Source: Dysidea avara (taxonomy: Eukaryota > Porifera > Demospongiae > Dictyoceratida > Dysideidae). Taken from it: a stretch of 64,000 nt of DNA. The notes below the pieces were generated by a model, which was not told the origin of the DNA, did not search any database, and was given only the letters and a program-made list of their open reading frames with translations. The position numbers and the translations under genes were made by a program. How positions within the stretch are numbered: the first letter of the stretch is position 1; every line of letters starts with the position of its first letter. Of the stretch, positions 33,681 to 44,849 are shown one piece after another. The stretch spans positions 8,480,694-8,544,693 of the forward strand of contig NC_089285.1 of the NCBI RefSeq assembly GCF_963678975.1, given 5' to 3'.

Positions 33681-34542
33681 TGTGGCCAGATTTTACAAAA
33701 CCGATCCAAATCGCACATCAGGCAAAATCAAACCAACACCACCAGTGGATAGCTACACTATCCTACTAGTAGTTTTGACACTCAGTACCACTCAAGCTAC
33801 TCCAGGCTGGTTTCTACAGACGTCTTTTCTGGAGGGTGTGTAGAGCTCGAATGGTGGTTTTAGGCCTTCTGAATGACCTGGCTTGGTAAGAATCAGTGGT
33901 TTACTGGTGGACAGCCTGATAATGTAGGCCAGACATTTTTCTGTGGATTTTGCTACATATCAACCACTAAGGAGCCAGCAGAGCCCTGTAATCTCGTCTC
34001 TGGACTCCAATCGTGGTCTGTCTCCATTTTGAGGTCTAACCCGGCTGGTTTCTACAGATGTCTTTTCTGGGAAGTGTGTAGAGCTCGAATGGCGGTTTTA
34101 GGCCTTCTGAATGACCTGGCTTGGTAAGAATCAGTGGTTTACTGGTGGACAGCCTGATAATGTAGGCCAGACGTTTTTTCTGTGGATTTTGGTACATATC
34201 AACCACTAAGGAGCCAGCACAGCCCTGTAATCTCGTCTCTAGACTCCAATCGTGGTCTGTCTCCATTTTGAGGTCTAACCCTTGCCCACCCCACCACCCC
34301 TTTGTGAGCACTCGTGATACTACCTTGCTCGTCCAACAGCTATCTTATGTGGCGGGAAACTCTACAAGCAGGTACAAGTACTGGAAGTGGTCTGAAAGGT
34401 AACAGATTGATGCATCTTGAGTATAAATTTCATACACGTGCTTGCTATCCTTGGAGAGTTATGCTGGCTTGAATTCTTTAAAACCGTTTATCTCGAAACT
34501 TCTAATGTGCGATTTGGATCGTTTTTCCAAAATCCAGTCACA
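33681..34542. mobile_element. TA-flanked MITE (862 bp) in the right arm of the long-TIR element
   Basis: Ends TGTGGCCAGATTTTACAAAA and (reverse complement) TGTGACTGGATTTTGGAAAA, both continuing to GATCCAAATCGCACAT; TA on each side (33679-33680, 34543-34544). Taking it out rejoins the arm exactly (TTACAAAAAATGATA with TGAGCATTTTT). The interior has a tandem duplication of about 238 bp (from about 33800 and 34038), with GGCTGGTTTCTACAGA at both starts. Non-coding. Confidence 0.9.
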
Positions 34543-34736
34543 TATGAGCATTTTTGTTAAGACGTGTAAAAATATTCCAAAATAAATAAGCAGTCATAAC
34601 TTAAAGGGTAGTTGATGGAATGAGCCAGAATTTGGTACAATGATTCTTAATACCATCAACATTTGTGCCAATTTTAATAAAAATTGGAAAGGCTCAGGAT
34701 TTTTTTTTTGCTGAACTGGTATGGAATGACCCATTA

Positions 34737-35139
34737 TATTATTGAGTGGCCCAAATATACACACACCCTGGCGGAGGATGAGTGATATAAATTACACACC
34801 TAAGTTTGCTTGTTTGTTGCAGCAAAACACATTCTAAATATTTCTGAAAATACAAGATACACACTGTGACAATTAAGGTGCCAAGATAGATATGGTAAGC
34901 AAAAGATCAACAGAATGTACTAAGGTATCAAAATCAAAATGATTTGCTGTTCCAAGTGCCAAAACAATTGTAGTAAATATGAAGACCGATTTAGCAGTCA
35001 GTGCATACCACCCTTCAATAATTTGATGCAACCCATCATGTTTAGTTATGCAATGTTAATGAATGCAGCAGCTTACCTGCATGATTTTTTTTCAAAGAAC
35101 AAGTGTACATAATTTCACTAATTTTAAAAGAGCTCTTAT
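34737..35139. other. no gene seen
   Basis: AT-rich spacer between the long-TIR element and the hAT-like repeat. No feature recognised. Confidence 0.4.
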
Positions 35140-35577
35140 TAAACTCTGTGGTAGTTTAAGTTAGCTACATCCTGCTTGACATCGTCGCAGTAGTAACTTT
35201 TTAATCCATTGTGATGATTATGAAATATCTTTATAGCAAAACACTCTTAGTTACTTTTATATACACTGGCAGATAGTATGTGTATAGTGAATAATTAGTT
35301 ACTACAATATAGCAAGGTACTTTTAGTTTTAAAGAATTAACAACTTTTATAAATGTTGTGTGGTAAGTACTTTCAGTTTTAATTATTTGTATGCTTGGCG
35401 AGTACTTTTGGTTTCAGTTATTTGTAAACATTAAATGATATTTTAGTTTTAGTATAAGTTTCTGCATAAAAATTGAGGCACTTTTAGTTTAGTTTTAGCC
35501 TTGACAAATCAGAATAACTAAAGTACTAAAAGTAAAAGCCTTATACTTTTAGTTTTAGTTACCTAACACAACACTAG
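35140..35577. mobile_element. hAT-like repeat, inverted relative of the 18766 copy
   Basis: Reverse complement begins AGTGTTGTGTTAGGTAACTA and carries the same blocks as the copy at 18766-19140 (TTTTAGTTATTTGT, ACTGGCAGATAGTATGTG, CATCCTGC..GACATCGTCGCAG). Non-coding. Confidence 0.65.
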
Positions 35578-36006
35578 CTGATATGCGATAATTTAGAATG
35601 TAGTGAGATTATTAATAAGGCTTCAACTTGCACAAAGAGAGACTAGCAATCAGCTATCCTGAATTAGAGGTTAGTTGTCTGCTGAAACGATTGCTGGAGA
35701 ACGTATATAAAAAACAATGCCCATGATATCAAAAGCTTTCAACTTCACTTCTCAAATATGCAGGTCCAAGAGCTTACAATTTTCTCCATGAAAACATATT
35801 ACCATGCTTTCATAGAGTTCATAGAATTATACGATCGGAATACAATCACATGAATGAAGAAACAATGTCAAAGAAAATGAAGTAGCTAAGTTTGCATATG
35901 TTTATATGGCCCAAGCTCTGTTGTTGCGTGTACCTGCCTTTTGCCTTGCTTGTCTTGGAACAGACCTGCGGAGGATGTCCTTAAGCGATGGAAGTATATA
36001 TATATA

Positions 36007-36257
36007 TGTGACCGGATTTGCGAAAAGGTACCTTTTCCACACATTTTACATACCAGCAAACAAAATGATGTAACACTTGACTCCTTATACTGATTAACCT
36101 GCTCTTAGTATCAAAATGCAGCCAAATACTGTAGCTACACCCATGGAAAAGTTCAGGCAATTGTATGCTATGATACAAACGTTATGAAGTTTCAAAGTTC
36201 AAAAAATGGGTCAAAGTTTGTGTGTGAAAAAGGTACCTTTTCGCAAATCCGGTCACA
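36007..36257. mobile_element. TA-flanked MITE (251 bp), TGTGACCGG ends
   Basis: Ends TGTGACCGGATTTGCGAAAA in perfect inverted orientation, continuing GGTACCTTTT; inverted repeats are about 38 bp. TA duplications at 36005-36006 and 36258-36259, inside a short TATATA tract. Non-coding. Confidence 0.93.
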
Positions 36258-36289
36258 TATATATATTTAGAGTGCAAACATCGTGGCAT

Positions 36290-37490
36290 TACAATTGTGA
36301 GTTTTGGTGCAGATGGTGACAGCAGAGCGTTGAGAGCAAATGAAAAGCTCATGCCAGTTACTACAGTCATTTGATAAAGCACTGCTAAGATATCTCCATC
36401 ATCATTACTAGTAGCAATAGACTATTCCCAAAGATGGAAGTCTTGGTTTAAAGTACAACATCCAACCATTCTAGCATATATTCAAGATCCCATCCACATA
36501 GCTGTAAAGTTACAAAACCATCTTGCATTTTGCCAATTGGTCATTACTTGGTTGGTATTCATAGTTTGAGAATGGTAATCCAAATTTTTTTTAAAGATCA
36601 ACATGGAATGCCGGTATCTGTCATTGTACCTTTTGATCCCTGGAATCATGCCGGTATGCTGTAGCAATTGCTCTCACGTGTCGTTTGTTGGATGGTGAGG
36701 GTCGTGGTAATTTATAGTCGCTTCTTCCTTAATTTGTTACAACTGTCACTAGAAGATCATCCCATCTAACCGATTTATCAGATCCTGCCCAGGGACTTAG
36801 ACTGAACAATCCTATTGCATTCAAATCTTTGGATAGTTTCCGCAGAAGTTGGCATGGTGCAATTTCAACAATATGGGACACTCTACCTGCCAATTTACTA
36901 CTACAGAGCCATGCCACAGGATGGTGCGCCGAAATGTCTCCAACACTGCTACCATTAATGACACTTATATACTGTATACACACATTGCTGTACTTATGCT
37001 GTTTGTTTAAAGTGATGAGGTTGTATCATAAAGTTTTTTTTAAATGCGAATCTCTGACATTGACCACAAAGACAAACAAAACTTGGAAGCAGTAATGAGA
37101 ATCACTAGCAGTTCAGTAATAATGAGATCCCTGATGCAAAAAGAACTCATCTATACCTCACTGTTTTACGTTGGATTGTCGATAGTTACATAGATGAGAC
37201 TTTCTTGCGAGTTTATAAAGCATGGTATGCATGGTATGGTACTTTCTTTCTTAGATTCTGGCACTAATGGTTGTTTCAAAAAGATGAATTCACTATTGAC
37301 AGTAACTTCATCTTGTTGTTACTGTGTGGAACTAAATGCTCACTCAATTATTTCATTAATACAATCTGCATGTGGCAAAGATCATCAATTTTTGCCATGG
37401 CTGCATGGCTCCCAGTCTTGTGAGAAACTGTTTAGGATGATGCACAGTATGAGTCCCGTATTGCCTCGAATTACAGCCGGTATTGCATAA
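36290..37490 (+). pseudogene. decayed transposon-type ORF with SFGADGDSR signature
   Basis: Plus-strand blocks: SFGADGDSRALRANEKLM (36300-36350), YIQDPIHIAVKLQNHLAF (36475-36530), DIDHKDKQNLEAVMRITSSS (37060-37115), then 37194-37490 with ELNAHSIISLIQSACGKDHQ and FLPWLHGSQSCEKLFRMMHS. This set and its order occur in an unnamed invertebrate protein family probably derived from a DNA transposon (signature 'PW..GSQ.CE..FR..RSM'). Numerous stops and shifts; no terminal repeats identified. Confidence 0.5.
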
Positions 37491-38035
37491 ATGCCTGGTC
37501 CCATTTAGTTGCCGGGGGTGTACAGTATCATAACAAAAATAAACGCCAGGTCTCAAATAAACGTCTAGTGTAGTCATTATTTTTAACAATTAAGGTGTTA
37601 TAAATGATGAGGTGAAAAATGTTTTATAGAGTTTCTTGTAAGCTTGAATCTGTGAAATATGCTGAGGGAAACATCAAGGAAAGTACAACACCAAGGCATG
37701 AAGTTGACTCATGAATGCTGCCGGATCAGGTATATAAATGCCAGTCTCGTATAGTCGCCAGTCTTGTTCAGTAGCTGAGGTAAAAAGTTGCTTGAAAGAA
37801 ATAAACACCAGGGCCGTAATTCAAGACAATATGGTAGTACATTTTCAACAATTATAAACTTTGGACTCCTTGGTTTGTTAAGAAGATTGCATTGCCTAAA
37901 ATTCAATTTTCACTAGAGACAGAAAGTGAACAAAATGATATTTCTTATCCTAATGTGCAAGCTCATAAAGCTAAAGCAGAGAAAGCTGAGAAAAAATACC
38001 GATCATACAATGGTCAATCTCCTAGACAAAATCTA
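37491..38035. other. no gene seen
   Basis: Contains a loose repeat of the theme AAATAAACGCCAG / AAATAAACACCAGG near 37540 and 37800, otherwise unremarkable AT-rich DNA. Confidence 0.4.
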
Positions 38036-38039
38036 TACT

Positions 38040-38740
38040 AAAAAAAGAATGTACTGAGATTTTAAAATGTTCTCACTCAAAGTTGATTTCCACCAGTTGA
38101 GAGCTCCGCATTCCTGGATCAGATTTGAATTGGTCATAGCTGCCAAGGAATGGGATGAGGCTAAGCAAAAACTAATTCTACCAACCCAACCCTTCTTCGT
38201 GGTAATTTGGACAATATAAAGAAGGCACTGAAATCGTGTGTGACCCATTAACCTCAGGACAAGCGTGTATGAACCATCATCAAGGTGCAGGTGAAGCTGT
38301 AAGAGATTATGCACTGATATCAAGAAGCTGTTCAAAGAATCCTACCCTGATGAGGCTTATCCTCTTATAACAGTTTTTAAATAGCCATATGCCACCAACT
38401 GTTACTGATAAGTAAACCAACATTTTTGGAACAAGCCATTATTGATGCCACAAGCATTAAACATGCATTAAACTTTGTGTCGGTGCCAGAGGAGCCAAAA
38501 GAGGTCAGTGTTTATAAACAACATCCCCAGCCTGACAATGGAGATTCTCAGAAGCTTCAGGCTCTAGTAGAATCAATGACCAAAAAGATGGCAGGATTTG
38601 AGGCTAATCAACTACCAGGAACCAGCACAACATTTGGTAAGGCGACAACCAGTGCAACACATGTTGGAGAATGACATAATCAGACCTAGTGCTAGCCCCT
38701 GGTCATCCCCAGTAGTGGTGGTGCATGGTCCGTGTAGGGC
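38040..38740 (+). mobile_element. Ty3/Gypsy-type retrotransposon fossil (gag-like plus RT scrap)
   Basis: A gag-like stretch (ends near 38620) is joined directly to a short piece with the Gypsy reverse transcriptase entry motif (IIRPSASPWSSPVVVV, near 38680-38720). The intervening part of the element is absent. No LTRs were recognised. Broken in several places and old; no intact part remains. Confidence 0.65.
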
Positions 38741-39383
38741 ATTGGGATTTAGGTTATTGGAATTCGTGAATTCCAATTTTCTATTTTTTAAGTTGGAAAA
38801 GTTAAGGAGTGGAAGGATGCTGACGCTGTGTTTAAAGACCAGAAAAATACACTGATAAGTTGAAAGGTAGGTCGGGTTTGCTGAAGAATACGATCCCGGG
38901 ATCGTATAATTCAGGATTGATTTCCGGACTCCTGTAGAATGTGATCCCATAACTTTTTACTGAAGAATACGATCCCAAGAGTTTCCTGAAGAATACGATC
39001 CTGACATAGGCATGCGTTCTGCGCGCTTTTGCGCGTAATTTTAAATTCATTATTTTCGATAGCTCCACCAAATTTTGTACGAATGCCCCAGACTTGCATT
39101 GATCCTTGTGTCCTACATCATCCGAAATGTGTGCTATGTCATCCGAAATGGCACTGTATAAATTTAAAGCTTAATTGTCAGCTACACAACTATTGCTTCC
39201 TTGCAACAACTATGGATGAGCTCGGGCCATTAATATTTGGAAACTACGAAGAATGTCTGATGTATTATGCACGTCAGTGGCTTCATTATTTTTATTTTTT
39301 TATTTTCCAAAAATGTGCAGCCTCAGTTTGAGGATTAACGCACATATGAAACATGCATACAAAATGTTTTACAATATGATTGA

Positions 39384-40325
39384 TTATGGGATTACTGATT
39401 GGTCAGTTAATTGGTACTTAAAAATTTGTAATGATTGTTGTTGGATTAGGTCAGGTGGGAGTGAATTCCACAGTCTAATTGATCTAGGGAAGAATGAATT
39501 ACTGTACTGATTGGTCCTTGCATAGATATGATGAAATCTTTGATCATGTCCTCTGGTGTTAGAAGTGACAGGGATTAAATCAACTGGAGATATATCAATG
39601 AGGTTATGAACAATTTTGTAGAGGAGGGTGATACTAGATACTTGTCTGTGGTGTTCTAAGCTGGGAATGTTAAGGTCAATGAGCATGTTAGTTACGCAGC
39701 TGAAACGCGAGAAGTCAGCCATAATGAATCTGGCAGATTGCCTCTCTTCTGATGTGAGGGGACCAGACAGGATTGGCGTATTCTAAGATTGGTCTTATCA
39801 TGGCATTATAACATTTCAATTTGATTTGAGTTGGGCAGGACTTAAGATTTCTCTGTAGGAATGCTTTGACTGATAGAGCTTTGGATGTGATGTTAGTAAT
39901 GTGTGTGGACCAAGACAAGTCATTGGTGATTGTAACTCCTAAATATTTAGTAGATGAAACTTCTTGGATAGAGATGTCATTAATGGTGTAGTTGTACGTG
40001 ATCGGATTGTGTTTACGAGTGATTCTCATGAATACACTTTTATCAGGATTCAAAAACATACCAGATCTAGTGCCCCATTGTGATAAGGAGTTGAGATCAT
40101 TTTGAAGTGATAAACAGTCGGATGTAGAGCGAATAACAGTATAAAGTATGGTATCGTCAACATACAGACCGATGTTGGCATTGATTGATAATGGTAGGTC
40201 ATTAATATAACATAAAAATAATAGAGGGGCTAAGATTGTTCCTTGGGGGACACCCGAGTTAACTGCATGTGACTCACTGGTTGAACCGTCAAGAGTTACT
40301 TGTTGATGCCTTCCGATTCTTGCAA
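39384..40325 (-). mobile_element. CR1/L2-like LINE 3' fragment nested in the Merlin
   Basis: Minus-strand blocks: GRHQQVTLDGSTSESHAVNS, GVPQGTILAPLLFLCYINDL, IGLYVDDTILY (catalytic YVDD box), SLSQWGTRSGMFLNPDKSVF, ISIQEVSSTKYLGVTITNDL, YNAMIRPILEYANPVWSPH and, in another frame, RSIRLWNSLPPDL. It starts in mid-RT, so it is 5'-truncated, as LINE copies usually are, and has at least one frameshift near 39718. Upstream of it the Merlin transposase begins, so it probably lies in the Merlin 5' region. Confidence 0.88.
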
Positions 40326-41485
40326 GTCAGGCGCACTGTAGGCTCTGTGGAACTACTATGGATCTGAAGAAACGGCCAAGTGTAAAGGATCAGTTTAGCT
40401 GGAGATGCACTAATAGTAGCTGTCGCACCTGGTTGACCCTCCGGCATGGTTCTTTGAGAAATCTAATTTGGATCTTCAGAAGTGGCTCCACATCACTTTT
40501 TTGTGGTCAGCAGATGCTTCACAAAAGCAGATAATTGAAACTACTGGAATCAGTCAGAAAACCATCATTGATTGCTGCAGTTTTCTGAGAGATATCTAGC
40601 TGTTCCTGGAAGTTGTTAAGAGATCCAACTACCCTAGGAGGGCCAGGCTGTACTCTGCAATTGATGAGTCATTGTTTAAACATAACCAAAGGTTAGGTTT
40701 TGCTATGATACTTATCGTTTACAGTATATTATATTTGCTGTATTTATAGAACCATAGAGGAAGATCTCCCCAAACTGAAAAATGGGTGTTTGGTATTGTT
40801 GATATTTCAACTCGTCCAGCAACAGGATACATGCAATTAGTGGTTCAAAGAAATGCAGCTACTCTTCTTCCTGTCATACAACAACACGTGCATCCAGGGA
40901 CAGCGGTACATTCAGATGAGTGGGCAGCTTATTCTCGTATATCTGCAACAGGCTATACCCATTCATCAGTTAACACTTTGTTGATCCCATTACAGGGACT
41001 CATACCCAGCATATAGAGAGCTACTGGTCAAGAGCAAAAGCTAACAGGGGTTAATCTAGGGGGGGCGGGGGGGGGGGGGCACAGGCCCTCTCTGGGTTAG
41101 CTATTGCCCCCCCTAGGTTTATACCTAAAGCCTTGAGAAATGGAAAGGTTTAATTGATCCCAAAGTTGTATAATCCAATGGTCAATATTCAATGGCATCA
41201 CAGTAAAATTTCACCAAAATTGAGTATATTTACACCTAAATTTTCAAAATTTTCCTGGGGGAGCATGCCCCCAGACCCCCCTAGAATCCGAAGCGACTTA
41301 CTTCTCCCCCTCTAGGTTAATATTCTGGGTTGAGCCCTGGCTAAGTTGAAGAGGATGCACGGAACATGTGATGATCATCTCCCGGAGTATCTTGATGAAT
41401 TTATGTGAAGGGAGAGATTTGGAAGGACAGCAAAAGAGGCATATGATAGCATGATTGGTCATATCACCAAAAGATACCCTCTACC
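40325..41485 (+). pseudogene. Merlin transposase (DDE, IS1595-like), broken
   Basis: An N-terminal zinc ribbon (AHCRLCGTTM ... FSWRCTNSSC) is followed by SFFEKSNLDLQKWLHITFLW and SQKTIIDCC (helix-turn-helix). The catalytic core has Asp in YSAIDESLFKHNQ, Asp in HSDEWAAYSRI and Glu in QHIESYWSRAKA. A probable small intron lies at about 40691-40748 (TTTATAG before NHRGRSPQTEKWVFG), though the phase does not close cleanly. After the MITE the frame resumes KLKRMHGTCDDHLPEYLDEF and ends HITKRYPL. Breaks: a stop in the N-terminal half, a frameshift near 40960, the MITE, and TGA in place of an expected Trp near 41405. Confidence 0.85.
41045..41339. mobile_element. 295-bp MITE with CAGGG ends in the Merlin transposase
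   Basis: Starts CAGGGGTTAATCTAGG and ends, reverse complemented, CAGGGCTCAACCCAGAATAT; GCTAA lies on both sides (41040-41044, 41340-41344). Contains a G run interrupted by one C (41065-41080). Its removal with one GCTAA restores the Merlin sequence AKAKLKRM. Non-coding. Confidence 0.88.
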
Positions 41486-41950
41486 ATGACTTACCGTAAT
41501 TAAGTATTTGACTACCATATCAGTGATTGCAACTACATGTATGTTGTGTAACTTTTATATATTTCTATCATTTCAATCAATCAAACATCAATTTATGAAT
41601 CAAAGAAATATAGGTACACTTATCAAAGGGGTAATTAAAAATCTCATGATTATGTTTTATCAATTATCCATAGCTATAGCTAAAATGGTAGTTATACAAG
41701 TAGGATAATGTAGGACACAAGGATCATTGCAAGTCTGGGGCATTCGTACAAAATTTGGTGGAGCTTTTGAAAATAATGAATTTAAAATTACGCGCGGAAC
41801 ACATGCCTACGTCAGGATCGTATTCTTCAGGAAACTCTTGTGATCGTATTCTTCAGTAAAAAGTTATGGGATCACATTCTACAGGAGTCCGGAAATCAAT
41901 CCTGAATTATACGATCCCGGGATCGTATTCTTCAGCAAACCCGGTAGGTC

Positions 41951-42295
41951 ATATGGTTTATTTGTTTTGGTGGTTTTAATATTTGCGAGTGAATGTCACG
42001 GAATTTTTCATATAATGCCCGCCATTACTCGAGGTTTCTGTTGGCCTATCTTGCTAATAGCTATCGTTTAATCTGTGATTATATGATGTTAAATAACGCA
42101 TCCTGAGCCTGTGAAAGATGATTTTTACTATGGCGGCGCCCGCCCCTTTTCATAGAGAGGGGCAAGGGTGAGACGCTCTCCCTCCATGTATGGTGGGGGT
42201 GAGCACAACCATACTATTACTGTCTATTTTTAATTGTAGAACCTCAATAGTGATGGGTATGCCATTTTGCCACCAGTTTATGGATCCTCAGTGCC
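41951..42295. other. no gene seen; GC-rich palindromic scrap
   Basis: Near 42131-42165 a GGCGGCGCCCGCCCCT element resembles the hairpin at 24448-24497. No coding signal. Confidence 0.4.
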
Positions 42296-42299
42296 TTGT

Positions 42300-42660
42300 T
42301 TTGTTTACCTTTTTGACTGGTGAGCCCACGCATTCCGCATCAAAAGAAAGGATGGGTGCCAGAGTTAATGTTTTCATGAGAACGCACGCCCCAGGTATTA
42401 ATTACTGACTCAAAAGTGAAGTAGCCATTATGCTTTGCTACCAGCCATTATACACCACTATACACAAAGAACACCTCCACAGTCACCACGAAATATTCAG
42501 ACAATTCACTAGTCTCAACTACTCGAGATTGAACGGTGGTCATTATGCTTTGCTTTCGCCTATATATTTCAGTCCGTTATATAGCGTTACAAATGAAGAA
42601 CAGTACAAGAAGTGTCTCTGCAATCAATCCAGTCACTACAGAAAATATGGATGAGATACA
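42300..42660. repeat. dispersed repeat, copy 1 of 3 (SINE-like)
   Basis: Shares GTGAGCCCACGCATTCCGCA, AAAAGTGAAGTAGCCATTATG and CAATCAATCCAGTCACTA with copies near 44850-45050 and 45920-46065. Length about 200-350 bp, no coding capacity. No tRNA-like promoter box was found, so SINE status is only a guess. Confidence 0.6.
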
Positions 42661-43135
42661 AACACAGCCACAGTGAAGCCGCATCTTGCTATCACAAATC
42701 GACTCCTTGCGTCAGCGAAAGAGCTGAAACACAAAGGAGGACAAAGGCAAGTTCATGATGCGTGTGTTGTATGTACTGTGGTTGGCAAAAAGGCACATCT
42801 CATCTTGGGACAAAGCGACATCGAACAGTAAAGAAATCAAGCCTGTACCTATATATCCATTGTTTGTCCATTGTCGGTTGGCTAAAGGCATCAGTTTTAG
42901 TCAGGATAAAATTCTGTTAAATAGAATCTTTTAAAATTTCATAGAATCTTTTTGGAAGTGGTCTGAATTCAGACATTTTTGGGCTTGGCTGTGCCTAACC
43001 AATACTGCCAAGTTGTCATGAAAGGAAATTCAGGCTGGTTTTTGGGTGGTATTTTGATTGGAAAAGCAGTACTACCATACTGTATGATACTGTTTGACTG
43101 AATAATAGCTATTTCACTTTCAAATAGTCCAGTAC

Positions 43136-43328
43136 AGTGAACCCTCGGTTATTCAAATCCTTAGCCAAGGGTAAAAGTGTTCAGATAGCTGAATTGTTTG
43201 GATAACTGAGGTCCGTAATACAGAGCTGTGTTGTTGAAGTACTCTAATAGAACGTACATTTGTACTTGAATACTCTAACAGAACAGTCATTTCCAAAATT
43301 TTGGATAAACCAGGATGCGGATCTACTG
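43136..43328. mobile_element. pogo/Tigger-like MITE remnant
   Basis: Left end CAGTGAACCCTCGGTTATTC resembles pogo-type termini and the right end is ATCTACTG, each next to a TA. The inverted match is poor beyond the first bases, so this rests on the left end. Confidence 0.45.
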
Positions 43329-43743
43329 TATTGAAGTGTGGAAAATAGCTAAAAGCTAAGTGAAATGACCACTCCATATTCCAGCAATGTTCACTCTCAT
43401 TCTTTTGTTTTGATGCAGTATGCGATGGTCCACATGTATTATTGTGCTATTGAAAAAAAGGGAATTAAAGAAGTGTAGAAATTTCACATTAGAGTAGGGA
43501 TGATAGGAATAAAAAGTATATCGAGGGAGGTGGTCTACACCTGCAGCTGTACTATAAATTGACATATACTTCAGTCATTGATGTACTATTGACAGACTGT
43601 CTGAATGAAGTAGGAATTAAATATCCACTAGTAGCTATGGCTGTAGGTGTAGTTCAGTGTTGTTGGGTCTACTGGGTTTCATTTGTACGGTTCATCCGCT
43701 TTATAAAATATCTGGGTCTGACCTGGATTGGATCACGTGCGAC

Positions 43744-44225
43744 CTAATTTATAGTATGTATGCTTTGAGGTGGATTCTCAAAAACATTTAATAACTCATG
43801 GACGCAATTATACACGATCTTGAAATTTGGCTCATTTATAGTACTGCTTGACCTGCTAAAAATACTCAAAATGTTTTTGTTCAAATGTCCAACACAATAT
43901 TTATGGCCAATCAAAATTTTCACCATACGTTTCCTATTAGGAAGCCATAAAAGTACACTGTCCATCACACCTTTTCCCTACCTTGTAACAGAGCCAAATT
44001 GTACATTTCTGTTGTTGACATCTTTGTTGTCATCACTAATCATCTGGTTGGCTGAAATGTTAACTCTCAATCTTGAGAAAAAATCTGCTTTTAATTTTTG
44101 GTTGTTTTTCAGGATCCAGCTCAACTTGTACATACTATAACAATGTGGAAGTGTATGTGTTATCGCGTAATAGTCTGGCCTAGATGGTGCTACTGCAGCC
44201 GACCTTTTGGTAGCCACATCCACTT
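43744..44225 (-). repeat. dispersed repeat with a recurring short frame
   Basis: The minus strand 43744-43968 reads LLWLPNRKRMVKILIGHKYC and NEPNFKIVYNCVHELLNVF. The plus strand at 50443-50655 reads LLWLPYRKSMVKILIGCKYC and NEPNFKIVCNCICELL. The neighbouring block (VNISANQMI, AGGATCCAGCTCAAC) recurs near 48140-48230. This is a repeat family; the coding look may come from an old element gene. Confidence 0.55.
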
Positions 44226-44310
44226 ATTGAGATCTCATGTGTTACTGTTACAAACATATGTGGAGCCATGACCACACTGTATACTCATAAGTGCACACAA
44301 TTACACAGAA

Positions 44311-44805
44311 AAATTCGGAATTTTGAACTAGAGTAGGGACCATAGCACATCAATAAAAGTACTGAAACAAGTTGGAGTAGTGCACTACATTAAATCACAG
44401 TAAAACAATAAGAAGTGTTATATCCCTACTGTGCAGTGGCAGATTTAGAATTTTTAAAGGGGGGTTTCTGAAAGTTGGTATAGCTGAAAAATAAGGGCAT
44501 TTCAACAGAAAATATTGAGATTTAGAAGCTTTGAGATTGGATTTTAGGCTACTATTAGTTAACAATTATACATATAAATCAATGCTTTAAACTGTAAATA
44601 CTAGGATAAAAGAACTGACTAAGCTGTAGCTTTGATTGCTGTATTAGAGTAGTTACTTGACTGCTCTATTAGAGTATCTTGATCATTTTATGCAGTGGGA
44701 GGTGAAAAATTAAGTGTTGCTGAGGGTTTAATGGCTATAAATAGTTTCAGTACTTTTTATCGATGTGCTATGGTCCCTACTCTAGTTGAAAATTCCAAAA
44801 ACTTT
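44311..44805. mobile_element. MITE with about 48-bp inverted ends (GAACTAGAGTAGGGACCATAGC)
   Basis: Left GGAATTTTGAACTAGAGTAG and right (reverse complement) GGAATTTTCAACTAGAGTAG, both continuing GGACCATAGCACATC and AAGTACTGAAAC. The interior contains ACTGCTCTATTAGAGTATC. Non-coding; target duplication not defined. Confidence 0.75.
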
Positions 44806-44849
44806 CTTTTGTATTTCATTGTTAACATTTTTTTTGTAAACAATTATTA

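Larger units (their letters stand above)
30081..34732. mobile_element. DNA transposon with 443-bp terminal inverted repeats, ATTA target duplication
   Basis: Both ends start GGGTCATTCCATA and are flanked by ATTA (30077-30080, 34733-34736). The left arm is 30081-30523. The right arm is 33423-33680 plus 34545-34732, interrupted by a TA-flanked MITE; without it both arms are 443 bp. The interior encodes a minus-strand protein of a recurrent invertebrate transposon type. About 0.9 kb (32500-33420) between ORF and right arm holds repeated blocks of CATGAAAGATAACTA and ATAACCCACCTTCAAGTAAT and no gene. The four-base target and long arms do not settle the superfamily; Sola-like and other groups use four-base targets. 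Confidence 0.87.
38874..41942 (+). mobile_element. Merlin DNA transposon with about 240-bp inverted ends and 8-bp target duplication
   Basis: Both ends start GGGTTTGCTGAAGAATACGA. The inverted arms cover about 38874-39115 and 41700-41942. GGTAGGTC lies on each side (38866-38873, 41943-41950), the eight-base duplication expected of Merlin. The interior encodes an IS1016/IS1595-type transposase on the plus strand and carries a minus-strand LINE fragment (39384-40325) and a 295-bp MITE (41045-41339). The transposase is broken, so this copy cannot move itself. Confidence 0.92.
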
